From Desulfobaculum sp044987625 (GTDB lineage Bacteria > Desulfobacterota > Desulfovibrionia > Desulfovibrionales > Desulfovibrionaceae), in contig NZ_JBJDSB010000006.1 of assembly GCF_044987625.1 (NCBI RefSeq), forward strand, positions 127,512-191,511: a stretch of DNA of 64,000 nucleotides, written 5' to 3'. How positions within the stretch are numbered: the stretch's first letter is position 1; every line of letters starts with the position of its first letter. Position numbers and translations under genes: made by a program. The notes beneath the pieces were generated by a model. That model searched no databases. It saw only the letters and a list, made by a program, of their open reading frames with translations, and had not been told where the DNA came from. Shown here one piece after another: positions 8,134-16,703 of this stretch.

Positions 8134-9354
8134 TCAGGTATGCGCCAGCGCTTCCACCGGAGTGATGCGCGCCGCGCGCTGGGCGGGGTAGAGGCTTACC
8201 ACCAGCCCAAGGCCCAGCACCACGGCGTTGGCGATAACGATATCACGCACGGCCACCTGCGGATGCACAATGCGCGGCACGCCAAAGAACTCCGCCCCAT
8301 CGGCAAAAAAGGACAAATTCAGCCCGCTGTCCGGCACAAGGGCCAGACAGCCAAAGCCCAGCGCGTTGCCAAGGGCCATGCCCACGATGAGGAGCAAACT
8401 TGCCTCGGTGAGCACCCCGCGCAGTATCCACGCGGGCTTAAAGCCAAGGGACTTGAGCAGGCCAAACTCGCGGATGCGCTCCAGCACGGCCATAAGGATG
8501 GTATTCACAATGCCGAACCCCATGGCCGTAAACACCACCAGATACCACAGGTACAAAAACTGCTCGAAGATTTCGAGGTAGGCCCGCAGCATGGGTACCA
8601 CGTCCTCCCACGTGAGCACCTGCGCCCCTTGCGGCAGGGCGCGGCGCACCGCTTCTGCGGCCTTTTGCGCCATAGCGCGCCGGGGCAGAACAACGGATAC
8701 ACCCGTCACGGCCTCGCCAAGGTCCAGCATGGCCTGCGCCGCAGGCAGGGTGACAAAAACGTAGCGCTTTTCCGTGGCCTCCAGCTCCGCGCGGTACGTG
8801 CCCCGAATGCGAAACGCCCGCGAGGCAATGCGCCCCGACGCATCCCGCGCCATAAGGATGAGCTTGCGCCCCGGCCGCGTCTCGAACTGCTTGGCCAGCG
8901 CATGCCCAATGACAATGCCGCGCATATCCCCAGCGGCAAGGCCCTCGCCCGCCTGTATATGCGCGCCGTAAAAGCTCACGCGCGGTTCCGTTTCGGGGTC
9001 GATGCCCACAAAGGACACGCCAGTGGAATGGCGCGCGTTGGAGGCCACGGCGCTCACCCGCACGCGCGGGCTCATGGCCGCCGACGGCGCAAGCGCCGCG
9101 CGCAGCGTCTCCAGCAAGGCCGGGCCATCGGCAAGGCGATGGTCGAGAACCGGGTCCTCGTGGTAGCCAGTGGCGTGCACGCGCAGGTGCCCCACCAGCG
9201 TGCTGATGGCGTTGCCCAGCATGGCCTCGGCAAAGCCCCGCGACAGCGCGCCAAAAAAGATCATGGACCACACGCCAATGATGACGGCGGACAAAATAAC
9301 CCACGTCCGCCGTGGATTGCGCCAGATATTGCGCCACGCCAAAAGCATATGCAT
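8134..9354 (-). CDS. FtsX/LolE-type ABC permease, second copy
   Basis: This 406-residue inner-membrane protein has the MacB/LolCE layout. There is one N-terminal membrane helix (WVILSAVIIGVWSMIFFGAL), a periplasmic domain of about 230 residues and three C-terminal helices. A conserved coupling segment, LERIREFGLLKSLGFKPAWI, precedes the second of these helices. The opening LLAWRNIWRNPRRT is typical of LolC/E-like permeases. The ATG at 9354 (MHMLLAW) is chosen because it lies 11 bases after the upstream permease gene; a longer frame would run back into that gene. With the next permease it probably forms a heterodimer served by the ATPase. Confidence 0.92.
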   Translation of the reverse strand: MHMLLAWRNIWRNPRRTWVILSAVIIGVWSMIFFGALSRGFAEAMLGNAISTLVGHLRVHATGYHEDPVLDHRLADGPALLETLRAALAPSAAMSPRVRVSAVASNARHSTGVSFVGIDPETEPRVSFYGAHIQAGEGLAAGDMRGIVIGHALAKQFETRPGRKLILMARDASGRIASRAFRIRGTYRAELEATEKRYVFVTLPAAQAMLDLGEAVTGVSVVLPRRAMAQKAAEAVRRALPQGAQVLTWEDVVPMLRAYLEIFEQFLYLWYLVVFTAMGFGIVNTILMAVLERIREFGLLKSLGFKPAWILRGVLTEASLLLIVGMALGNALGFGCLALVPDSGLNLSFFADGAEFFGVPRIVHPQVAVRDIVIANAVVLGLGLVVSLYPAQRAARITPVEALAHT

Positions 9355-9365
9355 TGCGCCGCCTC

Positions 9366-10601
9366 CTACCCGCCCTGCATGGCGTCCACGGGCCGCAGCC
9401 GCCGCGCGCGAAGCGCCGGAAACAGCGCGGAGAGCATGGTGATGCCAAACACCATACTCGGCCCGATGATGACGGAAACCAGCGACAGCTGCGGATACAT
9501 CCGCTCCGGAATGCCATACTGCCGCAGCATGGCCCCGGCCTCGCCAAGGGAGATGCCGTGGGTCTGAAAATACAGCGTCACCACACTGCCCCCGATGGCG
9601 CCAAGGATGATGCCCACCACACACAGCGCGGCGGACTCGTACAGCAACACCCGCACAATGCGCCACGGCGACGCGCCCACGGCCATCAGCACCCCAAACT
9701 CCCGCGTACGCTCAAACACAGCCATCACAAAAGTATTCAGGATGGAGAAGGCCACCACCACAATGAGAATAAGATAAAAAATGCTGGAGCTGGTCAGATC
9801 CATCTGGATGCTCTGCAGCAGGCCGGGCATGAGTTCGTCCCACGTCATCACGCTCAGGCCCGTTACCCCCTGCTCCTCAAGGTCCGCCGCAATGCGGGCG
9901 CGCAGGGGCGGAACCGCGGCTAAGGACTGCGCCCACAGCACCACCTCATGCACGGCCCCGCGCATGGCAAAAACCTCCTGAAAATCCGTAAGGCGCATGT
10001 GCACGGTGTTGCGGTCAAAGGCGTCCTGCCCGGTGCTGAACACGCCCTTCACCGTCAGCGCCGTGGCCGCAATGGAGCCGTCGCGCCCTTGCCCAAGCAG
10101 CACCAGTTCATCCCCCGGCCCAATGCCGAGATTTGTGGCCAAGATGCCGCCCACAAGGGCCATGTTGGCGTCGCCGGCTTCCAGATACGCGCCGCTGCGC
10201 ACGGTTTGCGCCAGTGTGGAGATACGCGCCTCGGCCTCGGGCTGGATGCCCACAATCAGCGCGCCGGAGGTGCGCTCATCCGACGATACAAGGGCGAACC
10301 CGTTGGCGCGCCGCGCCACGGCCTCAACGCCCGCCTCGCCCCGTACCACATCCGTCACGGCGGCAGGGTCCGCCACCACGGTACGGATACGCCGCTCCTT
10401 GGCATAGCCCTCGCCCAATATCTGGATGTGCCCGGTGTGGATGTGCACGGCGGAGTCAATCATCGTCTCATAGGTGCCAAGCTGCCACGACACGGAAAAG
10501 ACCAAAAGCCCCGCCGCAAAGGCCACGGCCAAAATGGTCAGCGCGGAGCGGCGCGGATTGCGCCACACATTGCGCCACGCCATGGCGACATCCATGCTCA
10601 C
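9366..10601 (-). CDS. FtsX/LolE-type ABC permease, first copy
   Basis: This 411-residue protein is the partner of the permease downstream. It has the same start pattern (AMAWRNVWRNPRRS), an N-terminal helix, a periplasmic domain (about residues 45-270) and three further helices, with the coupling segment FERTREFGVLMAVGASPWRI. The two permeases are clearly related but not close copies, as expected for a LolC/LolE-like heterodimer. Its ATG overlaps the stop of the LolA-like gene by 4 bases, so the two are translationally coupled. Similar permease pairs move lipoproteins, peptides or lipids out of the inner membrane; the cargo here is not known. Confidence 0.92.
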   Translation of the reverse strand: MSMDVAMAWRNVWRNPRRSALTILAVAFAAGLLVFSVSWQLGTYETMIDSAVHIHTGHIQILGEGYAKERRIRTVVADPAAVTDVVRGEAGVEAVARRANGFALVSSDERTSGALIVGIQPEAEARISTLAQTVRSGAYLEAGDANMALVGGILATNLGIGPGDELVLLGQGRDGSIAATALTVKGVFSTGQDAFDRNTVHMRLTDFQEVFAMRGAVHEVVLWAQSLAAVPPLRARIAADLEEQGVTGLSVMTWDELMPGLLQSIQMDLTSSSIFYLILIVVVAFSILNTFVMAVFERTREFGVLMAVGASPWRIVRVLLYESAALCVVGIILGAIGGSVVTLYFQTHGISLGEAGAMLRQYGIPERMYPQLSLVSVIIGPSMVFGITMLSALFPALRARRLRPVDAMQGG

Positions 10602-11386
10602 CGCTCCCTCACGGGGGTGGAGAGCCAGCGGATGGTGAAATAGCGCTCCGGAATCTCCACGCCAAAGGCGAGGTCCGTGTACTCAAGGCGCGTCACGTGG
10701 CCCGGTTCCTCCACCTTTTCCATCACCCACAGCCGCGGAAACAGCCGCCCGCCCATCATGGCGATGTCCGACGCGGTCATGCGCTTCACGGGGAGCATGT
10801 CCTCGTCGTAGAACACCTGCTCCAGCAGGATGTAGTCCTCGCGGATGCGCAGGGTCTGCTTACCCCAGACCACAGGCGCGGCGGGCTTTGGCAGGCACTG
10901 CACATGGTACACGGTCAGCCCCCCGTGCTGCGAAGTCCCTGTGCGGGTGTGCGTGTAGTCGGCCAGCAGGCTGTTGGCCTTGGCGAGGTCGTTGTTGGAG
11001 AAGTCGGACCCCATCCACGACTGCGCCATCATGGAAGGGGGAATTTTGATGGTGCGGTTGATTTTAGGGTTGTAGGTCCACATCTCCTGCTGTTTTTTCA
11101 AGGTGCCGTTGTTTCGGTCCTTGGCTGGGGCCAGCACCTTGAACACGCTGTCATCGCGCCCAAGGGTCCACGCGCGCAGAGTCATGCGGCGCTCCCAGTC
11201 CGGACGGCTGATGGTCATCTCCACCGTGGAGATGGACGACTCCCCGCGCCAATAGTCCATGGCGCCGGAGACCACCTCCTCGGCCGTTGGCCCGTCCTGC
11301 CCGCTCGCGCGGCCGGGAGCGAGACACAGCGCCGCCAACACCACCACGCAGGCAAGTAGCGCGCACCGCCAAAAGGCGCGGGACAT
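10598..11386 (-). CDS. LolA-like periplasmic protein (outer-membrane lipoprotein-sorting family)
   Basis: The 262-residue protein begins MSRAFWRCALLACVVVLAALCLAPGR, a clear signal peptide. The mature part has the LolA/TP0789-like pattern: an early STVEMTISRPDWERRM strand pair and a mid-domain GTLKKQQEMWTYNPKINRTIKIP. Such proteins carry a hydrophobic cargo across the periplasm and are typically encoded beside FtsX-fold permeases. An in-frame ATG at 11458 would add 24 acidic residues before the signal peptide. I prefer 11386 because a possible promoter would start transcription near 11460, but no strong ribosome-binding site precedes either. It overlaps the first permease gene by 4 bases. Confidence 0.85.
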   Translation of the reverse strand: MSRAFWRCALLACVVVLAALCLAPGRASGQDGPTAEEVVSGAMDYWRGESSISTVEMTISRPDWERRMTLRAWTLGRDDSVFKVLAPAKDRNNGTLKKQQEMWTYNPKINRTIKIPPSMMAQSWMGSDFSNNDLAKANSLLADYTHTRTGTSQHGGLTVYHVQCLPKPAAPVVWGKQTLRIREDYILLEQVFYDEDMLPVKRMTASDIAMMGGRLFPRLWVMEKVEEPGHVTRLEYTDLAFGVEIPERYFTIRWLSTPVRER

Positions 11387-11467
11387 GCGCCGGAGTTCGG
11401 CCCGGTCCCCTTCGTCCTCATCATTCAGACCACTTACAGAAAGAAGAGAGAATTTCATGATTCTTTA

Positions 11468-11496
11468 ACGGTATGAAAGTGCGGGAGAAATGTCCA
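11468..11496 (-). promoter_or_regulatory. Possible promoter for the export half of the block
   Basis: On the minus strand TGGACA (11491-11496) is followed after 17 bases by TACCGT (11468-11473). The -35 box is good and the -10 box poor. It lies in the 190-base gap between receptor and LolA-like genes, so it could give the export genes their own transcript. Confidence 0.25.
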
Positions 11497-11566
11497 CAAG
11501 GGATGCGCCGCGCGAGCCGTGTCACACACAGCCCGCGCAGGGAAGTAGCGCGCCGCACCAACGCAC

Positions 11567-11608
11567 GTCGGCCCAGCCACGCTGCACAAGGCGCGAGGCT
11601 GGGCCGAC
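11567..11608 (-). terminator. Perfect 12-bp inverted repeat between receptor and LolA-like genes
   Basis: GTCGGCCCAGCC (11567-11578) pairs perfectly with GGCTGGGCCGAC (11597-11608). The hairpin begins 40 bases after the receptor stop codon. On the minus strand no T-run follows, while on the plus strand a T-rich stretch does. It may therefore be a weak terminator, a 3'-end stabiliser, or a stop for antisense transcription. Confidence 0.45.
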
Positions 11609-11647
11609 GAATTCTTTTCATTTCTACGCCGCATACGGCGCACGGCG

Positions 11648-13777
11648 CTACATGCTCACGGAGAAGCTCACGCCGAAGTTGCGTTCGGTTCCGGGGTAGC
11701 CGTCAACGTTCTGGTACCGCTCGTCAAAGGCGTTGTTCACGTAGACTTTCACCGTGCCATCAGACAGCCCCTTCCACTCGTCGAACAGGGTATGCTCCAC
11801 GGCAAAGTCGAAGAGATGGAAGGCATCGAGGTCCTCGGTATGGGAATCCACAACGTCCGTATTTCTGTCGTAGTTGATGATTTCCGTCGTTTGCTTGTCC
11901 TTAAACTGATAGTTGGCGATGAGCGTCGTCTGGGGCGTCAGCGCGTAGGAGAGGCCCGCGTTCACACGGTGCTTGGCGCGCTGGTCCACGGCCTGCTCTC
12001 CGGCCAACTCGCCGCCAAGGGAGTCCATGTCGATATAGGCGTAGCCCAGTGTAAAGGCCAACTCGTCCGTCAGGTGCCCGCCAAGGACAATCTCCACGCC
12101 CTTCTGTTCCACCTCATCAAGGTTGATCTGATAATCCTTATAGTCCGGCAAAACAGAGAAACTACGGTTGTATGTCATATAGTCGTATATTTTGTAATAT
12201 GAGAAATCGACCTTCATGGTGATATCACCGGTCAGACGACGCTGAAGCACAAGGTCGTAGCCCATGCCATGCTCTGGGTCGAGCCACGCGCCGGTGGGGC
12301 GGCCCTGCGGGTTCATATTGCCGTGGTAGTCCGGCGCGCGCCAAATGCGGCTGACGCCCACAGACACACTGGTATCGCGCAGGGAGGCGTCCACGTCGTC
12401 CAGCTCCCACGTCAGGAAAGACTTGGGGGTGAAGCCGTCAAAGGTACGGTTAATCCAGTCGTCCTTGTAACTGATCCACTTGTCACCGCTGGACTTCACG
12501 TTGGCGGTCCATGTCTCCACAGACTCATACCGCGCGCCAAGGCTCAGGTGCAGGCGCGGGGTGATGTCCCAGTTGTGCTCGGCAAAACCCGCCAGCGTGC
12601 GTACACGCTCGTGGCTGGCGTAGGCAGAATCCCAGTTCGTCCGGCCATAGCCGTCCAAAAGCTGGCTGCCCTCCACACCAACGGTCAGGGTGTTCTCGCC
12701 GTTGATTTCAACCACATCCATAAGCTTCACAGCGCGCTGTTCCCACTTGGTATTCCACGAGCCGTCCTGCACGGGGCCGCCCCCGCGGGGAATCTCATCA
12801 TACTTCCGGTCCCGGTTCTCGGTGCGGTGCGAGGCGGCCACGGACACTTCGCCCATGCCCGTGGGCTTCACAAAGTACAGGTCCACGGACTGCGCGACCT
12901 TGTCGGACGCGGGATGCTGCCAGTCGCTAAATTCCGGGGTGTCTTTATCCACGTGGGGGTAGTCGTCGTCAAAATCGGCCTGCGTCGGATCATTGGCTAC
13001 GGCAAGGTTTCGGTCCGCGTCCACATACAGGTAGCTGAGGGTTAAAAAGCCATCATCCTCAAACAGGTAGCCGCCGCGGCCGTAGAAGGTATCAATCTCC
13101 GCGTCGGTATGGCGCAGGTAGCCATCCGTGGTGTAGCGCTGCACGCCAAGGTCGTAGAACACGCTGTCCACACCGCCGTGGCCGTCCAAGTGCGTGCTGG
13201 CGGTGTTAAACGAGCCATAGGACGCGCTGAAGTTCACCTGCGCGTCCTGAAGCTCCTCACGCGAGGGCACGCGGGGGCGGATGTTCAGCACGCCGCCAAA
13301 GCTCTTGGCCGGATACAGCGCAGAGTGCGGACCGGGCAGAATTTCAATATCGCCAATCATCCACAGTGGGATAAGCGCGCCATAGTCCACAATGTTGCTG
13401 GACTTGCGCCCGCCGCTCTGGCGGATGGTCAGGCCGTTCATGGCCGTAGAAAAGCGCGTGGAATCAAAGCCGCGCAGGTAGACGCTGTCGTCTTCCGGCA
13501 CCATGTCCGACTCCTGCCGGAAGTCCACCAGAGGCATCGTCCGCAGCACATCCACAACGCTGGCGGGCGTCCCCGGCAACTCGTACTCTTCAATGTCGAT
13601 GGTTTCGCGGCGCGGCTCCAGCGTCACCGGACGCGCGCCGCGCTCCATGACGTGAACGGTGCCAATGTCCAGCACCTCGTCCTTCTGTTCCACATCCTCA
13701 GCCAGCGCCGGAAGGGCGCACAACACCACCAGAGCCGCCGCGATAAGCGCGGCCCTGCATGAAACAGGCACAACCAT
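11648..13777 (-). CDS. TonB-dependent outer-membrane receptor
   Basis: The 709-residue protein imports a scarce ligand across the outer membrane using TonB energy. It has a signal peptide (ending ALPALA) and a likely TonB box near DIGTVHVM. A plug domain follows (about residues 50-170: SVYLRGFDSTRFSTAMNG, then IEILPGPHSALYP), and then a long barrel ending in GVSFSVSM. The ATG at 13777 is chosen because GGGGGAG precedes it; an upstream GTG at 13810 lacks this. It sits downstream of tonB, exbD and exbB in the same direction, which makes a dedicated energised importer. The ligand cannot be named from sequence; metal complexes such as siderophores, cobamides or haem are usual for the family. Confidence 0.94.
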   Translation of the reverse strand: MVVPVSCRAALIAAALVVLCALPALAEDVEQKDEVLDIGTVHVMERGARPVTLEPRRETIDIEEYELPGTPASVVDVLRTMPLVDFRQESDMVPEDDSVYLRGFDSTRFSTAMNGLTIRQSGGRKSSNIVDYGALIPLWMIGDIEILPGPHSALYPAKSFGGVLNIRPRVPSREELQDAQVNFSASYGSFNTASTHLDGHGGVDSVFYDLGVQRYTTDGYLRHTDAEIDTFYGRGGYLFEDDGFLTLSYLYVDADRNLAVANDPTQADFDDDYPHVDKDTPEFSDWQHPASDKVAQSVDLYFVKPTGMGEVSVAASHRTENRDRKYDEIPRGGGPVQDGSWNTKWEQRAVKLMDVVEINGENTLTVGVEGSQLLDGYGRTNWDSAYASHERVRTLAGFAEHNWDITPRLHLSLGARYESVETWTANVKSSGDKWISYKDDWINRTFDGFTPKSFLTWELDDVDASLRDTSVSVGVSRIWRAPDYHGNMNPQGRPTGAWLDPEHGMGYDLVLQRRLTGDITMKVDFSYYKIYDYMTYNRSFSVLPDYKDYQINLDEVEQKGVEIVLGGHLTDELAFTLGYAYIDMDSLGGELAGEQAVDQRAKHRVNAGLSYALTPQTTLIANYQFKDKQTTEIINYDRNTDVVDSHTEDLDAFHLFDFAVEHTLFDEWKGLSDGTVKVYVNNAFDERYQNVDGYPGTERNFGVSFSVSM

Positions 13778-13794
13778 GAAAGCTCCCCCTTGCC

Positions 13795-13822
13795 GCGCCG
13801 GGCGCTGCACTGCGCCCGGCGC
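13795..13822 (-). promoter_or_regulatory. Strong hairpin between the FmdE-like and receptor genes
   Basis: GCGCCGGGCGC (13795-13805) and GCGCCCGGCGC (13812-13822) form a perfect 11-bp stem with a 6-base loop, 17 bases before the receptor start codon. No T-run follows in the operon direction. It is probably an mRNA processing or stability element, or an attenuator setting receptor level. Confidence 0.4.
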
Positions 13823-13860
13823 TCTCTGTACTCAATTGGAATTGGTGATGAATGGTCCCG

Positions 13861-14985
13861 CTACAGGGCAGACAACGCCGAAATAACATCCACGCCTGGG
13901 CGCATCAGCGCGCGCGGCGTCTGGCCGGGGGCAAGGTCGGCGTCCTTCACCCGCGTCACAAGGCCGCGCGCCGCGTCCATGTTGTCCATGAACCACAAAT
14001 CCGCGTGGAGCTTATCAAGAATGGTGACGCCATAGGGGTCGCCGCCGTAGGCCTTCTTTGCCTCGGCAAAGTCAAAGCCCAGCATAGTGGCGTGCCACGG
14101 CGCATCCCCCGTTTTGGTGAACACCACGGAACACACGGAGGGCAGCGGCTTCGGCCACGCGGCGACCTCCTCGTCCGTGGGATAGAGCACGGCGTAGGCG
14201 CGCTTGCCCGGTGTGGCATTCAGCAGTGTGGTCAGGGCGTCTTCCTTGCACCATGGCTTCAGGCTGAGGACGAACACCTTCGTGTCCGGCCCGGACACAA
14301 GGTGCTCGCGGATGTAGGACGCAATGGCGAGGCCGGAGGACACGCCTGGGCACAGATGGTCGTGCACCTGTACGGCCCGCAGCAGGCAGGAGTCCGCGCC
14401 GTGGTCCGCAGCATTGATGGCGGTGATAATGCGAAACGCGTTGCCGCCAAAAAGCGCCTTGCCTTCCGGCGCGCTGAGTTCCTCCGGATGGGCAAAAAGA
14501 TACTTTGCCTCGATGCGGCGCACCTGCACCGTGGTCGCCACAGGGCGCGCCTTATTCTTGCCAAAGGCCTGCTGGACGTCCTGCGCGGTGTACTCCAAAT
14601 AGGCGCAGCGCCCGCTGCCAGCATCGTAGAAGGCAAACCACAGCGGCGCGTCAAAGCGGCTTTGCACGGTGATGAGCCGCGCCGCGCCAATGCTGGCCCC
14701 GGTGGCGCGGGTCACGCCATCAAGGCAGCCCTGCGTATCCAGCCCCTGCGGCAGGGCAAAGCCCGCGTTGGTCATGACAATGGCGGTGCGCTCCTGCCAC
14801 GGCGCGCCAAGGGTTCCCGCCGCCTGCGCGCTGGCAGCAACGCCAAGGGCGACCGCTTTGTCATACTGCATGGGCTGCTTGGCCCCCGCGTAGGCAATGT
14901 GCGCAAGGCACAGCACCAACAGCGCGGCCAGCGCCACGCCTCTGCCATAGGACGCCAAGACGCCGTCTCGTTCCTGATATCGCAT
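13861..14985 (-). CDS. Secreted FmdE-domain protein
   Basis: The 374-residue protein has a signal peptide (about residues 12-34, ending AHIAYAGA), so it acts outside the cytoplasm. The C-terminal half carries the FmdE hallmark H208-D-H-L-C212-P-G214, close to HGHLCPG of the molybdenum/tungsten formylmethanofuran dehydrogenase subunit E family. A second Cys follows in KPWCKEDAL. The later Cys found in many FmdE proteins (TGC-type) is replaced in LLNATPGK. FmdE folds bind metal through this His/Cys set. The N-terminal 170 residues (CLDGVTRATGASIGAARL and so on) resemble a second, degenerate FmdE-like unit. GGAGGAG precedes the ATG at 14985. Between tonB and the receptor gene, it is likely a periplasmic ligand- or metal-handling partner. 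Confidence 0.82.
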   Translation of the reverse strand: MRYQERDGVLASYGRGVALAALLVLCLAHIAYAGAKQPMQYDKAVALGVAASAQAAGTLGAPWQERTAIVMTNAGFALPQGLDTQGCLDGVTRATGASIGAARLITVQSRFDAPLWFAFYDAGSGRCAYLEYTAQDVQQAFGKNKARPVATTVQVRRIEAKYLFAHPEELSAPEGKALFGGNAFRIITAINAADHGADSCLLRAVQVHDHLCPGVSSGLAIASYIREHLVSGPDTKVFVLSLKPWCKEDALTTLLNATPGKRAYAVLYPTDEEVAAWPKPLPSVCSVVFTKTGDAPWHATMLGFDFAEAKKAYGGDPYGVTILDKLHADLWFMDNMDAARGLVTRVKDADLAPGQTPRALMRPGVDVISALSAL

Positions 14986-15010
14986 TGCTTCTCCTCCGTA
15001 TGGTGATGAA

Positions 15011-15679
15011 TCAGGTCAGCAGAAACTGCACGCCAACCTGAAGGCGAACCGGCAACTCAAACAGCCCCGCCGGGGGGCAGGGAAACGGCGCGGCGCGCTC
15101 CACAGCGCGGGCCGCGGCCTCATCAAGGGCCTTGGAGCCGCTGGTCTGCGCCACGGTCACCGCAGACACAGCCCCGTCCCTGTGCAGAACAAACCGCACC
15201 ACAACCTGCCCCTGCCGCGCCGTGGCCTTGGCCTGTTCGGGATAGACCTTGATGGCATCCACGCGCATTTTGAGCAGTTCAAAGTAGTCCCGCTGGCCCA
15301 TGAAGCCCGCCATGGCATCGCTGGCCGTAGCGGCCACGCCAACCGGTCCGGCAAGGGCGGCCATATCGCCCACCGCGCCCGGAGCCGCGGGAATGGTCGG
15401 CGCATCCACCGACGCGGTTTTCACCGGCGTAGGCGCGGCCATGGGCGGGGCCATGGCGCGCACGGGCTGCGGCGAGACGGGCGTTGGCGCATCCAGCCTG
15501 CGGCGCGGGGTGGGGATATCGCGCCCGGAATCCGATGGGACGTCCGCCATGTCGATTTCAATGGCGGCAAGGCGCTCCGGCCCAGGGTTCGGCGCGGCCC
15601 ACAGCCCAAGGCACAACGCAACGGCAAACACACCCACAAGGGCGGCAAACAGGCCATCCTCGCGCACGGCGTCCATCAT
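15011..15679 (-). CDS. tonB: TonB-family energy-transducing protein
   Basis: The 222-residue protein couples the ExbB/ExbD motor to the outer-membrane receptor. It has a single N-terminal membrane helix (LFAALVGVFAVALCLGLWAA) and a Pro-rich periplasmic spacer (PTPRRRLDAPTPVSPQPVRAMAPP). The C-terminal TonB domain includes YPEQAKATARQGQVVVRFVLHRDGAV and a SGSKALDEAAARAVERAAPFP segment. The start at 15679 overlaps the exbD stop by 4 bases (ATGA); the ATG at 15676 is an alternative. The order exbB-exbD-tonB and the overlaps show a single coupled unit. Confidence 0.92.
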   Translation of the reverse strand: MMDAVREDGLFAALVGVFAVALCLGLWAAPNPGPERLAAIEIDMADVPSDSGRDIPTPRRRLDAPTPVSPQPVRAMAPPMAAPTPVKTASVDAPTIPAAPGAVGDMAALAGPVGVAATASDAMAGFMGQRDYFELLKMRVDAIKVYPEQAKATARQGQVVVRFVLHRDGAVSAVTVAQTSGSKALDEAAARAVERAAPFPCPPAGLFELPVRLQVGVQFLLT

Positions 15680-16089
15680 TGCCCCGCGCCCTTTTCGGTG
15701 GCGAGGCACAGCTTGGACGCCCCGGCGGCCTTCACCGTATCCATGACGTGCACGGCATTATCCAGCACCAGCTCCCGGTCCGCGCGGATGATGACGGCCT
15801 TGTTTGTGCGCGCGGCAAGGCGGCCCTTCACTTCCGTAAACAGACTGGCGTCCGGCACAGGGTCGGCGTCCACCCAGGTTTTGCCCGCGGCGTCCACATA
15901 GACCACAAGCTCGCGCTCCACCTGCGGGGCGGAGGCCTGCGCCTTGGGGAGTTTGACGGTGATGCCCTCGTCCACCATGAAGTTGGTGGTCAGCAAAAAA
16001 TAGATGAGCAGCAAAAAGACAATATCGATAATGGACGTCAGGGGAACCTGCACGCCGTAGCGGGGGCGGGAGTCGGGACGGACCATCAT
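15676..16089 (-). CDS. exbD: ExbD/TolR-family motor protein
   Basis: This 137-residue inner-membrane protein has one helix near the N-terminus carrying the proton-channel Asp (VPLTSIIDIVFLLLIYFLL). The periplasmic domain has the ExbD pattern VIIRADRELVLDNAVHVMDTVKAAG. With ExbB it forms the proton-driven stator that energises TonB. The start at 16089 (MMVRPDSRPRYG) overlaps the exbB stop by 4 bases. The length is normal for the family. Confidence 0.93.
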   Translation of the reverse strand: MMVRPDSRPRYGVQVPLTSIIDIVFLLLIYFLLTTNFMVDEGITVKLPKAQASAPQVERELVVYVDAAGKTWVDADPVPDASLFTEVKGRLAARTNKAVIIRADRELVLDNAVHVMDTVKAAGASKLCLATEKGAGQ

Positions 16090-16703
16090 GCCTTGCGCTC
16101 CGGTCCGGTCAAAGTTTGCAGGTAGGCCACTGCCCCGCGCCGCAATCCGGCCTCGTGCCGGGTGATGCGCGCCATCAGGTAGCTGTGCGCGGCCATGGCG
16201 GGCAACGCCACGGCAAGGCCAAGGGCCGTTGTGAGCATGGCTTCCCAAATGCCGCCCGCAAGCACCGCAGCGTTCACCTTGCCGCCCATTTCCTGAATCA
16301 CCATAAAGGCCTTAATCATGCCGATAACGGTGCCCAGCAGCCCAAGGCTCGGCGCAATGTTGCCAATGGTGGCCAGCAGTTGCGTACGGCGGGAGAGGTG
16401 GCGAAGCTCATCGTTGGTGGCGCTTACAAGCACGGTTTCCATCATTTCCCTGTCCGCCGCGCTGACGGGCAGCACCTGCGCCAGCACCCGGCCAAGGGCG
16501 CTGTTGTCGCCATCCAGCATGGCGCGCGCCTCGCCGCCGCGGCCATCGCGTACAAGGCGGCCTAGGCCGCTTGCCAGCTCCGCCCCGCGCACCCGCACGC
16601 GGGAAAACACCACAAGACGCTCCACAAAAATGGCGCACACCAGCACAAAACACGCAAGAATGGGATAGACGAGAACGCCCCCCTTACCCAGCAGTTCCAA
16701 CAT
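16086..16703 (-). CDS. exbB: ExbB/TolQ/MotA-family proton channel protein
   Basis: The 205-residue protein has three membrane helices: LVYPILACFVLVCAIFVERL at the N-terminus and a pair around residues 110-180. The conserved TIGNIAPSLGLLGTVIGMIKAF motif and GIWEAMLTTALGLAVALPAM are the family's core. It forms the pentameric channel around ExbD. Its start lies 20 bases inside the end of the repeat-protein gene, so translation is coupled to it. This places the repeat protein in the same expression unit as the TonB motor. Confidence 0.94.
   Translation of the reverse strand: MLELLGKGGVLVYPILACFVLVCAIFVERLVVFSRVRVRGAELASGLGRLVRDGRGGEARAMLDGDNSALGRVLAQVLPVSAADREMMETVLVSATNDELRHLSRRTQLLATIGNIAPSLGLLGTVIGMIKAFMVIQEMGGKVNAAVLAGGIWEAMLTTALGLAVALPAMAAHSYLMARITRHEAGLRRGAVAYLQTLTGPERKA

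Noticed and set aside
8134..9666. A longer second permease beginning at 9666
   Set aside because: The extra N-terminal residues overlap the upstream permease gene, while MHMLLAW at 9354 aligns with the usual start of such permeases.
13777..13810. GTG at 13810 as start of the TonB-dependent receptor
   Set aside because: It would fall within the strong hairpin and lacks a ribosome-binding site; ATG at 13777 has GGGGGAG and gives a clean signal peptide.
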